From Mycolicibacterium komossense (GTDB lineage Bacteria > Actinomycetota > Actinomycetes > Mycobacteriales > Mycobacteriaceae), in NCBI RefSeq assembly GCF_025822605.1, contig NZ_JACKTY010000040.1, positions 62,187 through 126,186 on the forward strand: 64,000 nt of DNA, in the 5' to 3' direction. The notes beneath the pieces are model-generated. The model saw only the letters and a list, made by a program, of their open reading frames with translations, was not told the DNA's origin and did no database searches. Made by a program: the position numbers and the translations under genes. Of this stretch, positions 43,280 to 52,447 are shown in pieces. The first letter of the stretch is position 1; each line of letters starts with the position of its first letter.

Positions 43280-45085
43280 CTAGTTCAGCGAAGCGACATC
43301 CTGCACCGTCAGGGCCGCGCTGAACTGCAGCGTCACCGCGGGATCGGCCAGATCTGCGGAGCAGAGTTGTTCGATGCGGCGCAACCGTTGCGTGACGGTG
43401 TTCGGGTGGATGTGCAGCCTGCCCGCCGCCCGATTCCGGTCGTGCCGCGACGCGAAGTAGGTCCGTAAGGTCTGCACGAGGTCGGTGTGATGCAGGTCGT
43501 CGTAGTCGAGCACCGGACCGAGGGTGCGCCGGGCGAAGGCCACCAGTTGGGCCGGGTCCTCGAGTTGCAACAGCAGCCCGAGCACCCCCAGATCACCCAG
43601 CTCCACAACGGTATTCGTGCGACCGGCCCGCACGGCGATGTCGAGCGCGCCCTTCGCGGTCCGGTACACCTCACCGTAGGAGGTCGCCGTATCCGCCGCC
43701 TGCGCCGAAACGGCCACCGTGGCATCGACCGTCCTGGACACCGCGCCGATCGCGCGTTGCACCAGATCGGCTGCGGCAGAACCTGATTCGTGCGACTCGT
43801 CGGTGATCGGCCACAGCGTGACGATATTGCCGCGGTGCATCGCGGCCAGCGGGCGCGGCTGGTAGGGCGCCACCAGGTCACCGACCAGGGACAGCGACCG
43901 TTGGTAGAGCCGGGTCTCGGCCGGTTCGCCGGACACGCTCAGCGCCCCGACGATCGCGACGTGCGGTCGGCTCAGATCGTGTCCGAGGCGGTGCGCGCGC
44001 TGCAGTACTTGTTCGGAGATCACCGCGCCGCTACCGAGCAGATCGGCCAACAGTTCACCGCGTAACCGATGCTCGACTTCGACGGCGGTCCCGATCCGGA
44101 GCAATTCCAGCGATATCACGATGGATGCATGCTCGACGGCCCGCACCGCCACCGGATCGAGGTCAGTATCCCTGGCGGGGAACCAGATTCGAGCGGCGAC
44201 ATCATCGCTGAGCTTGGCGATCGCCACGCTGAACCGCCGGGTGGGGTCGGCGGCGCTGCCCACCGGGACCGGCGCCGAGGACTGCGGCGCGGCGATGTTC
44301 GCCGCCGCCCGCCACGCCGCATCGGGCAGTTCGCCGTCATTGCCGGCCTTGGCGAGAACAACGTTGCGGGAATCGTCGATGAGGACGGGCCTGCCGATCA
44401 GCTCGGCCAAGACCGCCGCGATACCGTCGAGACCGCCCGAACGGAGCGTCACCCCGAGTAGACGTTCGTGAATCTGCTCGGACCGCGTCAACGCGTCCCG
44501 CTGTTCGCGCAGCGACTCGTTGAGCTGGCGGAGTTGGTCGAGCCGGTGCGCCGATGTCAGGGCGATGGCCGCGTGGTTCGCCAGCAGGGTCAACCGTTCG
44601 ATCTCATAACCGGTGAACGTGTGCACCGGCGAGTAGTAGCCGTTGAGCGTGCCCAGGATCTCGTCGCCGGCGACCAGTGGCACGCAGACGATCGCGCGGT
44701 ACCCCTGCTCGCGCGCGACACCACCCCATGGGGTGAACTCGGGCTCGGCGGTGATGTCACGGAAGGCGACCGGCTTGCCGCTGTGGAACGCCTGGCTCGA
44801 CGGCGACCCGCTGTCCAGACGGACTGGCCGGTCGGTGTTCACCCGGTCTACGTACAGGGCGGACAGCCCGCTCCAACCCGTGATCACCAGGCTCTCGCCG
44901 GCCGCATCGGGGGTCAGCACCCCGCAGAAATCGAATCCCAGCAGTGTCCTGGCGGTATCGGCCACCAGGTCGAGTACCTGTTGCAGGTCGTTCTCCGAGG
45001 TGGCCGCGGCGCTGAGGGCACGCAGCGCAGTCAGCCATGTCAGCAGCTCCGCACCCGGCTGCCGGCCGGTATCCACTGAGGTCAC
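43280..45085 (-). CDS. GAF-PucR transcriptional regulator
   Basis: 601 residues from a GTG. An N-terminal GAF domain (about residues 30-190: LLGFDFCGVLTPDAAGESLV, YRAIVCVPLVAGDEILGTLNG) and a short coiled coil (LRQLNESLREQRDALTRSEQ) are followed by a CdaR-type middle domain and the C-terminal PucR helix-turn-helix, LVQTLRTYFASRHDRNRAAG then RLHIHPNTVTQRLRRIE. Such proteins activate degradation operons in response to a metabolite bound by the GAF domain. It sits between the two arms of the cluster, on the minus strand, and dyads lie in both flanking promoters. Confidence 0.94.
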   Translation of the reverse strand: MTSVDTGRQPGAELLTWLTALRALSAAATSENDLQQVLDLVADTARTLLGFDFCGVLTPDAAGESLVITGWSGLSALYVDRVNTDRPVRLDSGSPSSQAFHSGKPVAFRDITAEPEFTPWGGVAREQGYRAIVCVPLVAGDEILGTLNGYYSPVHTFTGYEIERLTLLANHAAIALTSAHRLDQLRQLNESLREQRDALTRSEQIHERLLGVTLRSGGLDGIAAVLAELIGRPVLIDDSRNVVLAKAGNDGELPDAAWRAAANIAAPQSSAPVPVGSAADPTRRFSVAIAKLSDDVAARIWFPARDTDLDPVAVRAVEHASIVISLELLRIGTAVEVEHRLRGELLADLLGSGAVISEQVLQRAHRLGHDLSRPHVAIVGALSVSGEPAETRLYQRSLSLVGDLVAPYQPRPLAAMHRGNIVTLWPITDESHESGSAAADLVQRAIGAVSRTVDATVAVSAQAADTATSYGEVYRTAKGALDIAVRAGRTNTVVELGDLGVLGLLLQLEDPAQLVAFARRTLGPVLDYDDLHHTDLVQTLRTYFASRHDRNRAAGRLHIHPNTVTQRLRRIEQLCSADLADPAVTLQFSAALTVQDVASLN

Positions 45086-45123
45086 CTACTCACTCTTCCA
45101 CGCCACATGTCAGCAGATACATG

Positions 45124-45158
45124 GTTATGGGATAACAGTGGTTGTTCAGACATTGAAC
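45124..45158. promoter_or_regulatory. Two dyads in the divergent regulator/aldehyde dehydrogenase promoter
   Basis: GTTAT-GGG-ATAAC (45124-45136) and GTTCA-GACAT-TGAAC (45144-45158) are both perfect. They lie in the 103-bp gap between the PucR-type regulator and the dehydrogenase gene, so one site could control both genes. Confidence 0.55.
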
Positions 45159-45188
45159 GTCGCTGTGGGTGTGACGACACTCATAGCT

Positions 45189-46670
45189 ATGACACAGGTC
45201 GCCAACGGTGCCGAACTGCACGCACCCACCGAAACCCGGAGCATCATCAACCCCGCCACCGGTGCGGAAATCGCCGTCGTTCCCGAACTGGGTGCCGATG
45301 CCGTCGACGCCGCCGTGGCCGGCGCACTCACCGCCTTCGAAAGTGGCCCCTGGCCGGCGATGGTCCGCAGCGAGCGGGCGCGGCTGCTGCTGCGGATCGC
45401 AGACGCCATCGAAGGAGCGTCGGAAAAGCTGTACACGCTCGAAGCGCTCAACAACGGCAGGCCGATCACCGAAACCCGCGCCCAGCTGTCCCGGGTGCCC
45501 GAGTGGTTCCGCTACAACGCCGGCCTGCTGGCCGCCCAGCGCCAGGCGGTCCTGCCCGGCGACGGCCCCTACTTGACGTACCAGCAGCGGTTGCCGCTGG
45601 GCGTGTGCGGCATCATCACGCCGTTCAACCATCCGCTGCTGATCCTCGCGCGCAGCCTGTCCGCGGCACTGGCCAACGGCAACACCGTCGTCGTCAAGCC
45701 CTCCGAGATGACTCCGCTGACCACGCTCGCACTGCTCGACATCATGACCGAAGCCGGCCTGCCCGACGGTGTCGTCCACGTGGTCACCGGCGGCCGCGAC
45801 GCCGGGATCCGACTCACCCAGCACCCGGACATCGCCAAGATCACCCTGACCGGCGGCACCGAGGCCGGCCGCGCCGCCGCGCTGGCCACTGCGGCCCGAT
45901 TCGCCAGGGTGACAGCCGAACTCGGCGGTAAGACTCCGGTCGTCGTCTTCGACGATGTCGACCCCACCGCCGCCGCCGAGGGCGCCGCCTTCGCTGCATT
46001 CGTCGCCGCAGGCCAATCCTGTGTGGCCGGGTCCCGCTTCCTGGTGCAGCGCGGGATCTACGACGCCTTCGTCGCCGCGCTCACCGTTCGCGCCACCGCA
46101 ATCCGGGTCGGTGACCCAACCCGGCCCGACACCCAGATGGGCCCTTTGATCAGCGCCCGCCAGCGCGACAAAGTACGCGATCTCATCGAGACCGGAGTCG
46201 CCGAAGGCGCGCGACTGGCCGCCGGCGGCGGGATTCCCGAACTCCCGGATACGTTGCAGGACGGCTTCTTTCTCGAGCCGACCGTCCTCGCCGATGCCGA
46301 TATGCAAATGACCGTTGCGCTGCAGGAGATCTTCGGCCCGGTCGCAGTCGTCATCCCGTTTGACGATGAACACGACGCCGTGCGGATGGCCAACGACAAC
46401 CGGTACGGCCTCGGCGCCGGCGTCTGGACCACCGATGTCGGCCGGGCGCACCGGGTGGCGTCCCGCATCGTCGCCGGGATGGTCTGGATCAACGACCACC
46501 ACCGGCTCGAGCCGTCGCTGCCGTGGGGCGGGGTGAAGGAATCCGGGATCGGTAAAGACGCCGGTACCGAGTCCTTCGACGACTTCTCGTGGATCAAGAC
46601 CATCGTCGTGCGCACGGCCGCCGAACCCGTCGACTGGTACGGCGGCGCGGGCCAAGGCCGACTGAACTGA
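45189..46670 (+). CDS. Aldehyde dehydrogenase (NAD(P)+ dependent)
   Basis: 493 residues from the ATG at 45189; the frame is open to 44643 but only antisense to the regulator. PFNHPLLILARSLSAAL and VVVKPSEMTPLT form the coenzyme site, TAELGGKTPVVVF holds the general-base Glu, and AAGQSCVAGSR the catalytic Cys. LQEIFGPVAVVIPF and GGVKESGIGKDAG are normal for the family. It oxidises an aldehyde to the acid, likely an intermediate of the pathway. First gene of the plus arm. Confidence 0.95.
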   Translation: MTQVANGAELHAPTETRSIINPATGAEIAVVPELGADAVDAAVAGALTAFESGPWPAMVRSERARLLLRIADAIEGASEKLYTLEALNNGRPITETRAQLSRVPEWFRYNAGLLAAQRQAVLPGDGPYLTYQQRLPLGVCGIITPFNHPLLILARSLSAALANGNTVVVKPSEMTPLTTLALLDIMTEAGLPDGVVHVVTGGRDAGIRLTQHPDIAKITLTGGTEAGRAAALATAARFARVTAELGGKTPVVVFDDVDPTAAAEGAAFAAFVAAGQSCVAGSRFLVQRGIYDAFVAALTVRATAIRVGDPTRPDTQMGPLISARQRDKVRDLIETGVAEGARLAAGGGIPELPDTLQDGFFLEPTVLADADMQMTVALQEIFGPVAVVIPFDDEHDAVRMANDNRYGLGAGVWTTDVGRAHRVASRIVAGMVWINDHHRLEPSLPWGGVKESGIGKDAGTESFDDFSWIKTIVVRTAAEPVDWYGGAGQGRLN

Positions 46671-46696
46671 CCCAGTTGTCCAGAAAGGGATTTCGC

Positions 46697-48055
46697 ATGA
46701 CACTCAGAACACCGGTCACCGGGGGCCGCACCGGCTGGCGCGGCGAGATCAGCCGGGTCCAGTGGCTCGTCCTGGCCGGCACCACCCTGGGCTGGGGGCT
46801 CGACGGCTTCGCCGGCAGCCTCTACACCCTGGTCCTCGGACCCGCGATGGGTGAACTGCTGCCCAACAGCGGCATACAGGCCGAGCCCGCGACGATCGGC
46901 TTCTACGGCGGCCTGACGGTCGCGCTGTTCCTGATCGGCTGGGCTACCGGCGGAATCCTGTTCGGCGTACTCGCCGACTATTTCGGCCGCACCAGAGTGC
47001 TCTCCGTCGGCATCCTGACCTACGCGGTGTTCAGCGCACTCGCAGCCTTCGCCGACACGTGGTGGCAGCTGGGCATTCTGCGGTTCATCGCCGGCCTCGG
47101 CTCCGGTGTCGAAGCGCCCGTCGGCGCGGCGTTGATCGCCGAAACCTGGCGCAACCGGTTCCGGGCCAGGGCGGGCGGGATCATGATGTCGGGTTACGCC
47201 GCCGGTTTCTTCGCCGCGGCCGCGGTGTACGCCCTGCTCGGCAGCCACGGCTGGCGCATCATGCTGGCGCTGGCCGGCCTGCCCGCGCTGCTGGTCTGGT
47301 TCATCCGCCGCTACGTCCCCGAGCCACCCGAGATCGGCGCCCACATGGAGGCACGCCGGGAGCGGAAACGATTGGGCACCAGTGGCTCTCAAGATCGCTT
47401 CGTCCTGCGGCGGCTGATCGAACCACCACTGCTTCGCCCGATGTTGGTCTGCACCGCACTGGCCACCGGCGCGCTGATCGCCTTCTGGAGCGTCACCACC
47501 TGGTACCCCCAGATCCTGCGCCAGATCACCGCAGGCGAACAACTCCCCCACGCCGTCGCCGATCACCGGGTGGCGATGGCCGCGATGCTGTTCAACGCGG
47601 GCGGCATCATCGGGTATGCCTCGTGGGGCTTCCTGGCCGACGCGATCGGCCGGCGCAAGTCCTTCCTGCTGAGCTTCGCGGTGTCCGCCGCCGCGATCGC
47701 CTGGACCTTCCCGTTCGATCGTGGCTATGCCGAATTCCTGATCGCCATGCCGTTCCTTGGCTTCGGGTTGTTCGGCGCGCTGTCGGGGACGTTCATCTAC
47801 GCCCCGGAACTGTTTCCGCCCAGCGTCCGGGCCACCGCGCTGGCGGTCTGCAACAGCGTCGGCCGCTACGTGACCGCGATGGGGCCGCTGGCCGCCGCCG
47901 CAATCGCCACCTCGTGGTTCGACGGCAACCTCGGCCTGGCCACCGCGTCGATCGCGGCGCTCGGCCTGATCGCCGCCGTCGGGCTGGCCTTCGCCAAAGA
48001 GACCCGCGGTGAACCACTTCCGTCCGACCCCACCATCGAGAAGAGCCCCTCATGA
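46697..48055 (+). CDS. MFS transporter, aromatic acid:H+ symporter-like
   Basis: 452 residues from the ATG at 46697 (AAAGGGA 7 nt upstream). GWGLDGFAGSLYTLVLGPAM at helix 1 (the DGFD-like motif of AAHS transporters), GVLADYFGRTRVLSVGILTY at loop 2-3 and GFLADAIGRRKSFLLSFAVS at loop 8-9 support the PcaK/MhpT-like sugar-and-aromatic symporter group. Twelve helices. A second uptake route beside the ABC importer is plausible. Overlaps the next gene (ATGA). Confidence 0.9.
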   Translation: MTLRTPVTGGRTGWRGEISRVQWLVLAGTTLGWGLDGFAGSLYTLVLGPAMGELLPNSGIQAEPATIGFYGGLTVALFLIGWATGGILFGVLADYFGRTRVLSVGILTYAVFSALAAFADTWWQLGILRFIAGLGSGVEAPVGAALIAETWRNRFRARAGGIMMSGYAAGFFAAAAVYALLGSHGWRIMLALAGLPALLVWFIRRYVPEPPEIGAHMEARRERKRLGTSGSQDRFVLRRLIEPPLLRPMLVCTALATGALIAFWSVTTWYPQILRQITAGEQLPHAVADHRVAMAAMLFNAGGIIGYASWGFLADAIGRRKSFLLSFAVSAAAIAWTFPFDRGYAEFLIAMPFLGFGLFGALSGTFIYAPELFPPSVRATALAVCNSVGRYVTAMGPLAAAAIATSWFDGNLGLATASIAALGLIAAVGLAFAKETRGEPLPSDPTIEKSPS

Positions 48056-49242
48056 GCGACTACTCCCACGCCAGCGCGATCGTCGTCGGCGGTTCCATCG
48101 GCGGCCTGACCGCGGCACTGTTGTTGCGCGAGCTCGGATTCACCGTCGACGTCTACGAACGCACACCGAACGCACTCGACGGCCGGGGCAGCGGGATCGT
48201 CCTGCAACCCGATACCGTCCGTTGGTTCAGCGAGCGCAGCACCCAGGACCTCGCCGACCTCAGCACCTCCACCAAGTACGTCCAGTACCTCGACCGGTCC
48301 GGTGATCTGGTCTACCGCGAGGAATGCACCTGGACCTACACCTCGTGGGGCACGTTCTATCGCGCACTGTTGGCCGATTTCGGGACCGAGCACTACCACT
48401 ACGGCGAATACGCCTGCGGTTTCAGCCAGGACGCCGACCGCGCCACGGTCCGGTTCGTCAGCGGCCGAACGGAATCCGCCGACCTGGTGGTATTCGCCGA
48501 CGGTGTGACGTCGGTGGTCCGAGAACGGTTCGACGCCGACGCCGGTCTGCGGTACGCCGGCTACATCGGCTGGCGCGGCACGTTCCCGCTGCGCGATCTC
48601 GATCCGGCCACCCAGGACATCCTGCACGATGCAATCACCTACGACGTCATCCCGAACTCCCACATCACCATGTACCCGATCCCCGGTGAAACCGGCCTCG
48701 AGCTGCAGGACCGGCTGATGAACTACGTCTGGTACCGCAATGTGCCCGCCGGGCCGGAGCTCACCGAGATGCTCATCGACAAGCGCGGCTTTCCCGGTGC
48801 GGTGTCCGTGCACCCCGGACAGGTCCAGGATCGCTATGTGGCCGAGATGAAGGCCGCCGCGGCCGAGTTGCTCGCTCCTGCGGTGGCCGAGGTGGTCACC
48901 GCGACCGAAAAGCCCTATCTACAGGTGCTGGCCGATGTCCGATCCTCGAAGATGGCGGTGGGCCGCGTCGCGTTGATCGGTGACGCCGCCTGCGCCGCCC
49001 GGCCGCACGCGGCGGCGGGGACGGCCAAGGCCGCCGCCGACGGCTGGGCGCTGGCCGCCGCACTGCAGGAGGCCGGCGGGGATATCGCGGCCGCCCTGAC
49101 CAAATGGGAACCGGCGCAGTTGCAACTGAGCGATTCGCTGCTGCGGCGCGTCGTCGCGATGGGCGAGCGGTCCCAGTTCACCAACACCTGGACACCGGGT
49201 GATCCCGACCTCCGGTTCGGCCTGTACGGGCCAGGCCACTAG
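48052..49242 (+). CDS. FAD-dependent aromatic monooxygenase, second 2,6-dihydroxypyridine hydroxylase-like
   Basis: 396 residues. FAD motifs: IVVGGSIGGLTAALLLRELG, GRGSGIVLQPDTVRWF, VVFADGVTSVVRERF and LIGDAACAARPHAAAGTAKAAADGW. RPHAAAGTAKA is the same variant of the GD motif seen in the enzyme at 38540-39709, with clear overall similarity, so the cluster encodes two related hydroxylases, one per arm. They may act on successive hydroxylated intermediates or on different substrates. Confidence 0.88.
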   Translation: MSDYSHASAIVVGGSIGGLTAALLLRELGFTVDVYERTPNALDGRGSGIVLQPDTVRWFSERSTQDLADLSTSTKYVQYLDRSGDLVYREECTWTYTSWGTFYRALLADFGTEHYHYGEYACGFSQDADRATVRFVSGRTESADLVVFADGVTSVVRERFDADAGLRYAGYIGWRGTFPLRDLDPATQDILHDAITYDVIPNSHITMYPIPGETGLELQDRLMNYVWYRNVPAGPELTEMLIDKRGFPGAVSVHPGQVQDRYVAEMKAAAAELLAPAVAEVVTATEKPYLQVLADVRSSKMAVGRVALIGDAACAARPHAAAGTAKAAADGWALAAALQEAGGDIAAALTKWEPAQLQLSDSLLRRVVAMGERSQFTNTWTPGDPDLRFGLYGPGH

Positions 49243-49271
49243 TCAACCTCTCCGCACCGAAAGGAAACATC

Positions 49272-49721
49272 ATGACCGACAACAGCTTTCTGACCGATCT
49301 TCCACTCGCAGGTGAACTGGTCGCCTCCGATTTCGAGACCTGGCCGGAGTGGCTCAAGACGGAGTTCGCCGAGCACGCCCACGACGGCGAGGTCGGCTCC
49401 CGGCTGCTCAGCGAGAATTCCCGGGTCAGGGTCTGGGAGATCCGGTTGGCTCCCGGCGAACGCTGGCACGCCCACCGCCATGTACTCGATTACTTCTGGA
49501 CCGCGATCAACGCCGGCAGCAGCCGTCAGCACACGCATGACGGTACCGTGCGTGAGGTGTCCTATCAGGCCGGCGAGACCCGCCACTTCCATTTCGGGCC
49601 AGGCGAATACCTGCTGCACGATATCGAGAACATCGGAGACAACGAGCTCGTCTTCACCACGGTGGAGCACCTCGACAGCCCGAACTCCCCCCTGCCGATC
49701 GACGGGAACCGAGCTTCGTGA
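49272..49721 (+). CDS. Cupin-fold protein
   Basis: 149 residues, AAAGGAAAC before the ATG. A single cupin barrel: RVWEIRLAPGERWHAHRHVLDY gives motif 1 with two His residues (HAHRH), and the second half (YQAGETRHFHFGPGEYLLHDIENIG) provides further His ligands. It probably binds a metal and could be a small dioxygenase, isomerase or stabilising factor. Located between monooxygenase and amidohydrolase genes in the plus arm. Confidence 0.85.
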   Translation: MTDNSFLTDLPLAGELVASDFETWPEWLKTEFAEHAHDGEVGSRLLSENSRVRVWEIRLAPGERWHAHRHVLDYFWTAINAGSSRQHTHDGTVREVSYQAGETRHFHFGPGEYLLHDIENIGDNELVFTTVEHLDSPNSPLPIDGNRAS

Positions 49722-50698
49722 TCACCGAAAACCTCAATCCCGGCGTGATCGACGTGCACGCGCACTGGTTACCTCGGGAGCTGTTCGATCTTCCCGGCAC
49801 GGGACCGCACGGCGTCATGCACGACCGCGACGGCGAGCTCTACCTGGGGGATATCCCGCTGTCGATCACCACCAGTTCGATGAGCGATGTGCCGGCGATC
49901 CTCGACGACATGCGCCGCGCCGACGTCGGGGTCCGGGTCCTCTCGGCGCCGCCGTTCGCATTTCCGCTGGAGTCCGGCACCGAGGCCGACTCGTATGTCG
50001 CGGAGTTCAATAGCGCCCTGAGCACGGTGGTGGCCGGCGCCGACGGCGCGCTGCTCGGGCTGGGGATGGTCACTCTGTCCGACCAGGCATCGGTCACCGC
50101 GCAGATGACGGCGCTGGCCGGGACCGAGGGGATCGCCGGCGTGGCGATACCACCGCTGGCCAACGGGCAGACCCTCGACGGACCGGCGTTACGCCATGTC
50201 CTCACCGAGGCCGCACGGCTCGACCTGGCGGTACTGGTGCACCCGATGCAACTCCCCCGCCCGGAATGGTCGCAGTACTACCTGACCAATCTCATCGGCA
50301 ACCCGGTCGAGTCGACGACGGCCATCGCCTCGCTGATACTGAGCGGTATCAAGGATTCCCTGCCAGGTCTGCGGATCTGCTTCGTACACGGTGGCGGTTG
50401 TGCGCCAGGACTTCTGGGGCGCTGGACCCACGGCTGGACCATGCGCAAGGATGTCCGGCGTGCCACCACCCGGCCACCGCAGGAAATATTCGCCGAACTG
50501 TATTTCGACACCGTCACCCACGGGTCGGATCAGCTCAAGCTGCTCTGCGAGGTGGCGGGCACAGGAAAGGTGGTCTGCGGCAGCGATTACCCGTTCGACA
50601 TGGCCGAGACGGAACCCGCCCGCTTCGCCGTCGAACATGGTCCTGGCCGGGATGCGCTGATCGCTGCAGCTCGCGCTTACCTCGGGAAGGAAAGCTAG
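49718..50698 (+). CDS. Amidohydrolase, ACMSD-like decarboxylase group
   Basis: 326 residues from a GTG overlapping the cupin stop (GTGA). Metal-binding start VIDVHAHWLPRE, strand motif AVLVHPMQ, ICFVHGGG and late Asp in VVCGSDYPFDMAETE match the amidohydrolase_2 family, which contains ACMS, gamma-resorcylate and related non-oxidative decarboxylases and some ring-opening hydrolases. It may decarboxylate or hydrolyse a ring-cleavage product. Confidence 0.9.
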   Translation: MITENLNPGVIDVHAHWLPRELFDLPGTGPHGVMHDRDGELYLGDIPLSITTSSMSDVPAILDDMRRADVGVRVLSAPPFAFPLESGTEADSYVAEFNSALSTVVAGADGALLGLGMVTLSDQASVTAQMTALAGTEGIAGVAIPPLANGQTLDGPALRHVLTEAARLDLAVLVHPMQLPRPEWSQYYLTNLIGNPVESTTAIASLILSGIKDSLPGLRICFVHGGGCAPGLLGRWTHGWTMRKDVRRATTRPPQEIFAELYFDTVTHGSDQLKLLCEVAGTGKVVCGSDYPFDMAETEPARFAVEHGPGRDALIAAARAYLGKES

Positions 50699-50700
50699 CG

Positions 50701-51780
50701 ATGGCACACCTGTTCACTCCGTTGACCCTGCGTGAGGTCACCTTCGCCCATCGCGCGTGGATGTCACCGATGATGCAGTTCGCGGCGGTACCCGATGGCG
50801 ACGACGCCGGGTCGCCCACCGACTGGCACGTGCAGCACCTGGGTTCGCGGGCGGTCGCCGGCGCTGCCCTGGTGATGACCGAGGCCACCGCCGTCGACCC
50901 GGTCGGCCGCAGCAGTGTCTACGATCTGGGACTATGGAATGACCAGCAGGCAAACGCTTTTCGCCGGATCACCGAATTCATCGCCGGCCAGGGGTCGGTG
51001 CCGGGCATCCAGCTCGTGCACGCTGGCCGCAAGGGCTCGACGGGCCGGCCGTGGGCGGAAGCGGGCGACCGCTGGGCGACCGTCGGAGCCAGCGCGGTGC
51101 CGTTCGGCCGGTTACCCAGCCCGGTCGAGCTGAGCGCCACCGAAATCGCGGCCATCGTCGAATCCTTCGCCGAGTCGGCCCGGCTGGCTGCGGCAGCCGG
51201 CTTCAAGGTGCTCGAATTACACGGTGCGCATGGATATCTCATCCACCAGTTCCTCTCGCCGCACTCCAACACCCGCACGGATGCCTACGGCGGCTCGCAG
51301 GAGAACCGATTCCGGTTCGCCCTCGACGTCGTCACCGCCGTGCGCCGGAGCTGGCCGGCGGAGCTGCCGCTGTTCTTCCGTGTCTCGGCCACCGACTGGC
51401 TCGGCGGTGACACCGACGATGCCCGACCCGGCTGGACCGTCGACGACACGGTGGAACTGGCGGTGCGCCTGAAAACACTCGGAGTCGACTTGATGGACGT
51501 CTCGACCGGCGGTTCCGCGCCCGACGCGAAGATTCCGGTCGGACCCGGTTACCAGGTCCCGTTCGCGGCGCGGGTCCGCAAGGAGGCCGAGATCCCGACC
51601 GCTGCGGTCGGGATGATCACCGAACCCGACCAGGCCGAGGACATCATCGTCGGCGAACAGGCCGACGCGGTGTTCCTGGCCAGGGAACTGCTTCGCAACC
51701 CGTCGTGGTTCCGGCAGGCCGCCGACCACCTCGGCGCGACACTGCAGCACCCACCGCAGTACACCCGGGCATTCAGGTAG
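50701..51780 (+). CDS. NADH:flavin oxidoreductase, Old Yellow Enzyme family (YqjM-like)
   Basis: 359 residues from the ATG at 50701. FMN-barrel features: LFTPLTLREVTFAHRAWMSPMMQFAA, IQLVHAGRKGS, LELHGAHGYLIHQFLSPHSN then TRTDAYGGSQENR, DLMDVSTGG and ADAVFLARELLRNPSW. The HGAHGYLI/NxRxDxYGG signature is complete. It should reduce an activated C=C bond with NAD(P)H. Probable last gene of the plus arm. Confidence 0.94.
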   Translation: MAHLFTPLTLREVTFAHRAWMSPMMQFAAVPDGDDAGSPTDWHVQHLGSRAVAGAALVMTEATAVDPVGRSSVYDLGLWNDQQANAFRRITEFIAGQGSVPGIQLVHAGRKGSTGRPWAEAGDRWATVGASAVPFGRLPSPVELSATEIAAIVESFAESARLAAAAGFKVLELHGAHGYLIHQFLSPHSNTRTDAYGGSQENRFRFALDVVTAVRRSWPAELPLFFRVSATDWLGGDTDDARPGWTVDDTVELAVRLKTLGVDLMDVSTGGSAPDAKIPVGPGYQVPFAARVRKEAEIPTAAVGMITEPDQAEDIIVGEQADAVFLARELLRNPSWFRQAADHLGATLQHPPQYTRAFR

Positions 51781-51790
51781 CGTCTCCGCA

Positions 51791-52447
51791 ATGACTGACC
51801 CGGTCCGGGTGGTGATCGCCGACGACGACGTCCTGCTTCGGGAAGGCCTGGCAAGCCTGCTCGGGCGATCCGGTTTCGAGGTCGTCGGGCAGGCCGGGGA
51901 TGCCACCGAGCTGCTCGCCCTCGCCCGTGAACTGACCCCGCAAATGGTGGTGGTCGATATCCGGATGCCACCGGATCACAGCACCGAAGGCCTCGACGCC
52001 GCCAAGGTGATCAGGCAGGAACTGCCCGATATCGCCATCCTGGTGCTGTCGAGCCATATCGACGTCGATCACGCGATGGAACTGCTGGCCGGCGGCCGGT
52101 CCATCGGTTATCTCCTGAAGAATCGGGTCACCGACGTCACGGATTTCGTCGACACCCTGACGCGGATCGCAGGTGGTGCATCGGTGGTCGATCCAGCGCT
52201 GGTCCAGGAACTGGTCTCGGCCCGCAGGCGCGACGATCCGCTGGCGGCGCTGAGCACCCGCGAGAGCGAGGTCCTCACGCTGATGGCGGAAGGCCTGTCC
52301 AACGCGGGTATCGGCAAACGCATCTGGGTCACCGAAGGCACCGTCGAGAAGCATGTCCGCAGCATCCTGACGAAACTCAATCTCCCGGAGGCCGGCGACG
52401 ATCACCGACGCGTCCGAGCGGTGATCATGTACCTCGAGAGCCGCTGA
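51791..52447 (+). CDS. NarL/FixJ-type response regulator
   Basis: 218 residues. Receiver domain with acidic pocket DDD (11-13), phospho-acceptor Asp56 (VVVDIRMPP), Ser/Thr in LSSH and Lys in LLKN. C-terminal LuxR HTH: LSTRESEVLTLMAEGLSNAG, then WVTEGTVEKHVRSILTKLNL. The likely partner is the histidine kinase at 52926. Its 3' end overlaps the convergent stand-alone receiver gene by 23 bp. Confidence 0.95.
   Translation: MTDPVRVVIADDDVLLREGLASLLGRSGFEVVGQAGDATELLALARELTPQMVVVDIRMPPDHSTEGLDAAKVIRQELPDIAILVLSSHIDVDHAMELLAGGRSIGYLLKNRVTDVTDFVDTLTRIAGGASVVDPALVQELVSARRRDDPLAALSTRESEVLTLMAEGLSNAGIGKRIWVTEGTVEKHVRSILTKLNLPEAGDDHRRVRAVIMYLESR

Noticed and set aside
45090..46703. 537-residue open frame on the minus strand
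   Set aside because: It is exactly antisense to the aldehyde dehydrogenase, which has all catalytic motifs; the minus product is Gly/Asp-rich without any family pattern, a common effect of high-GC codon bias.
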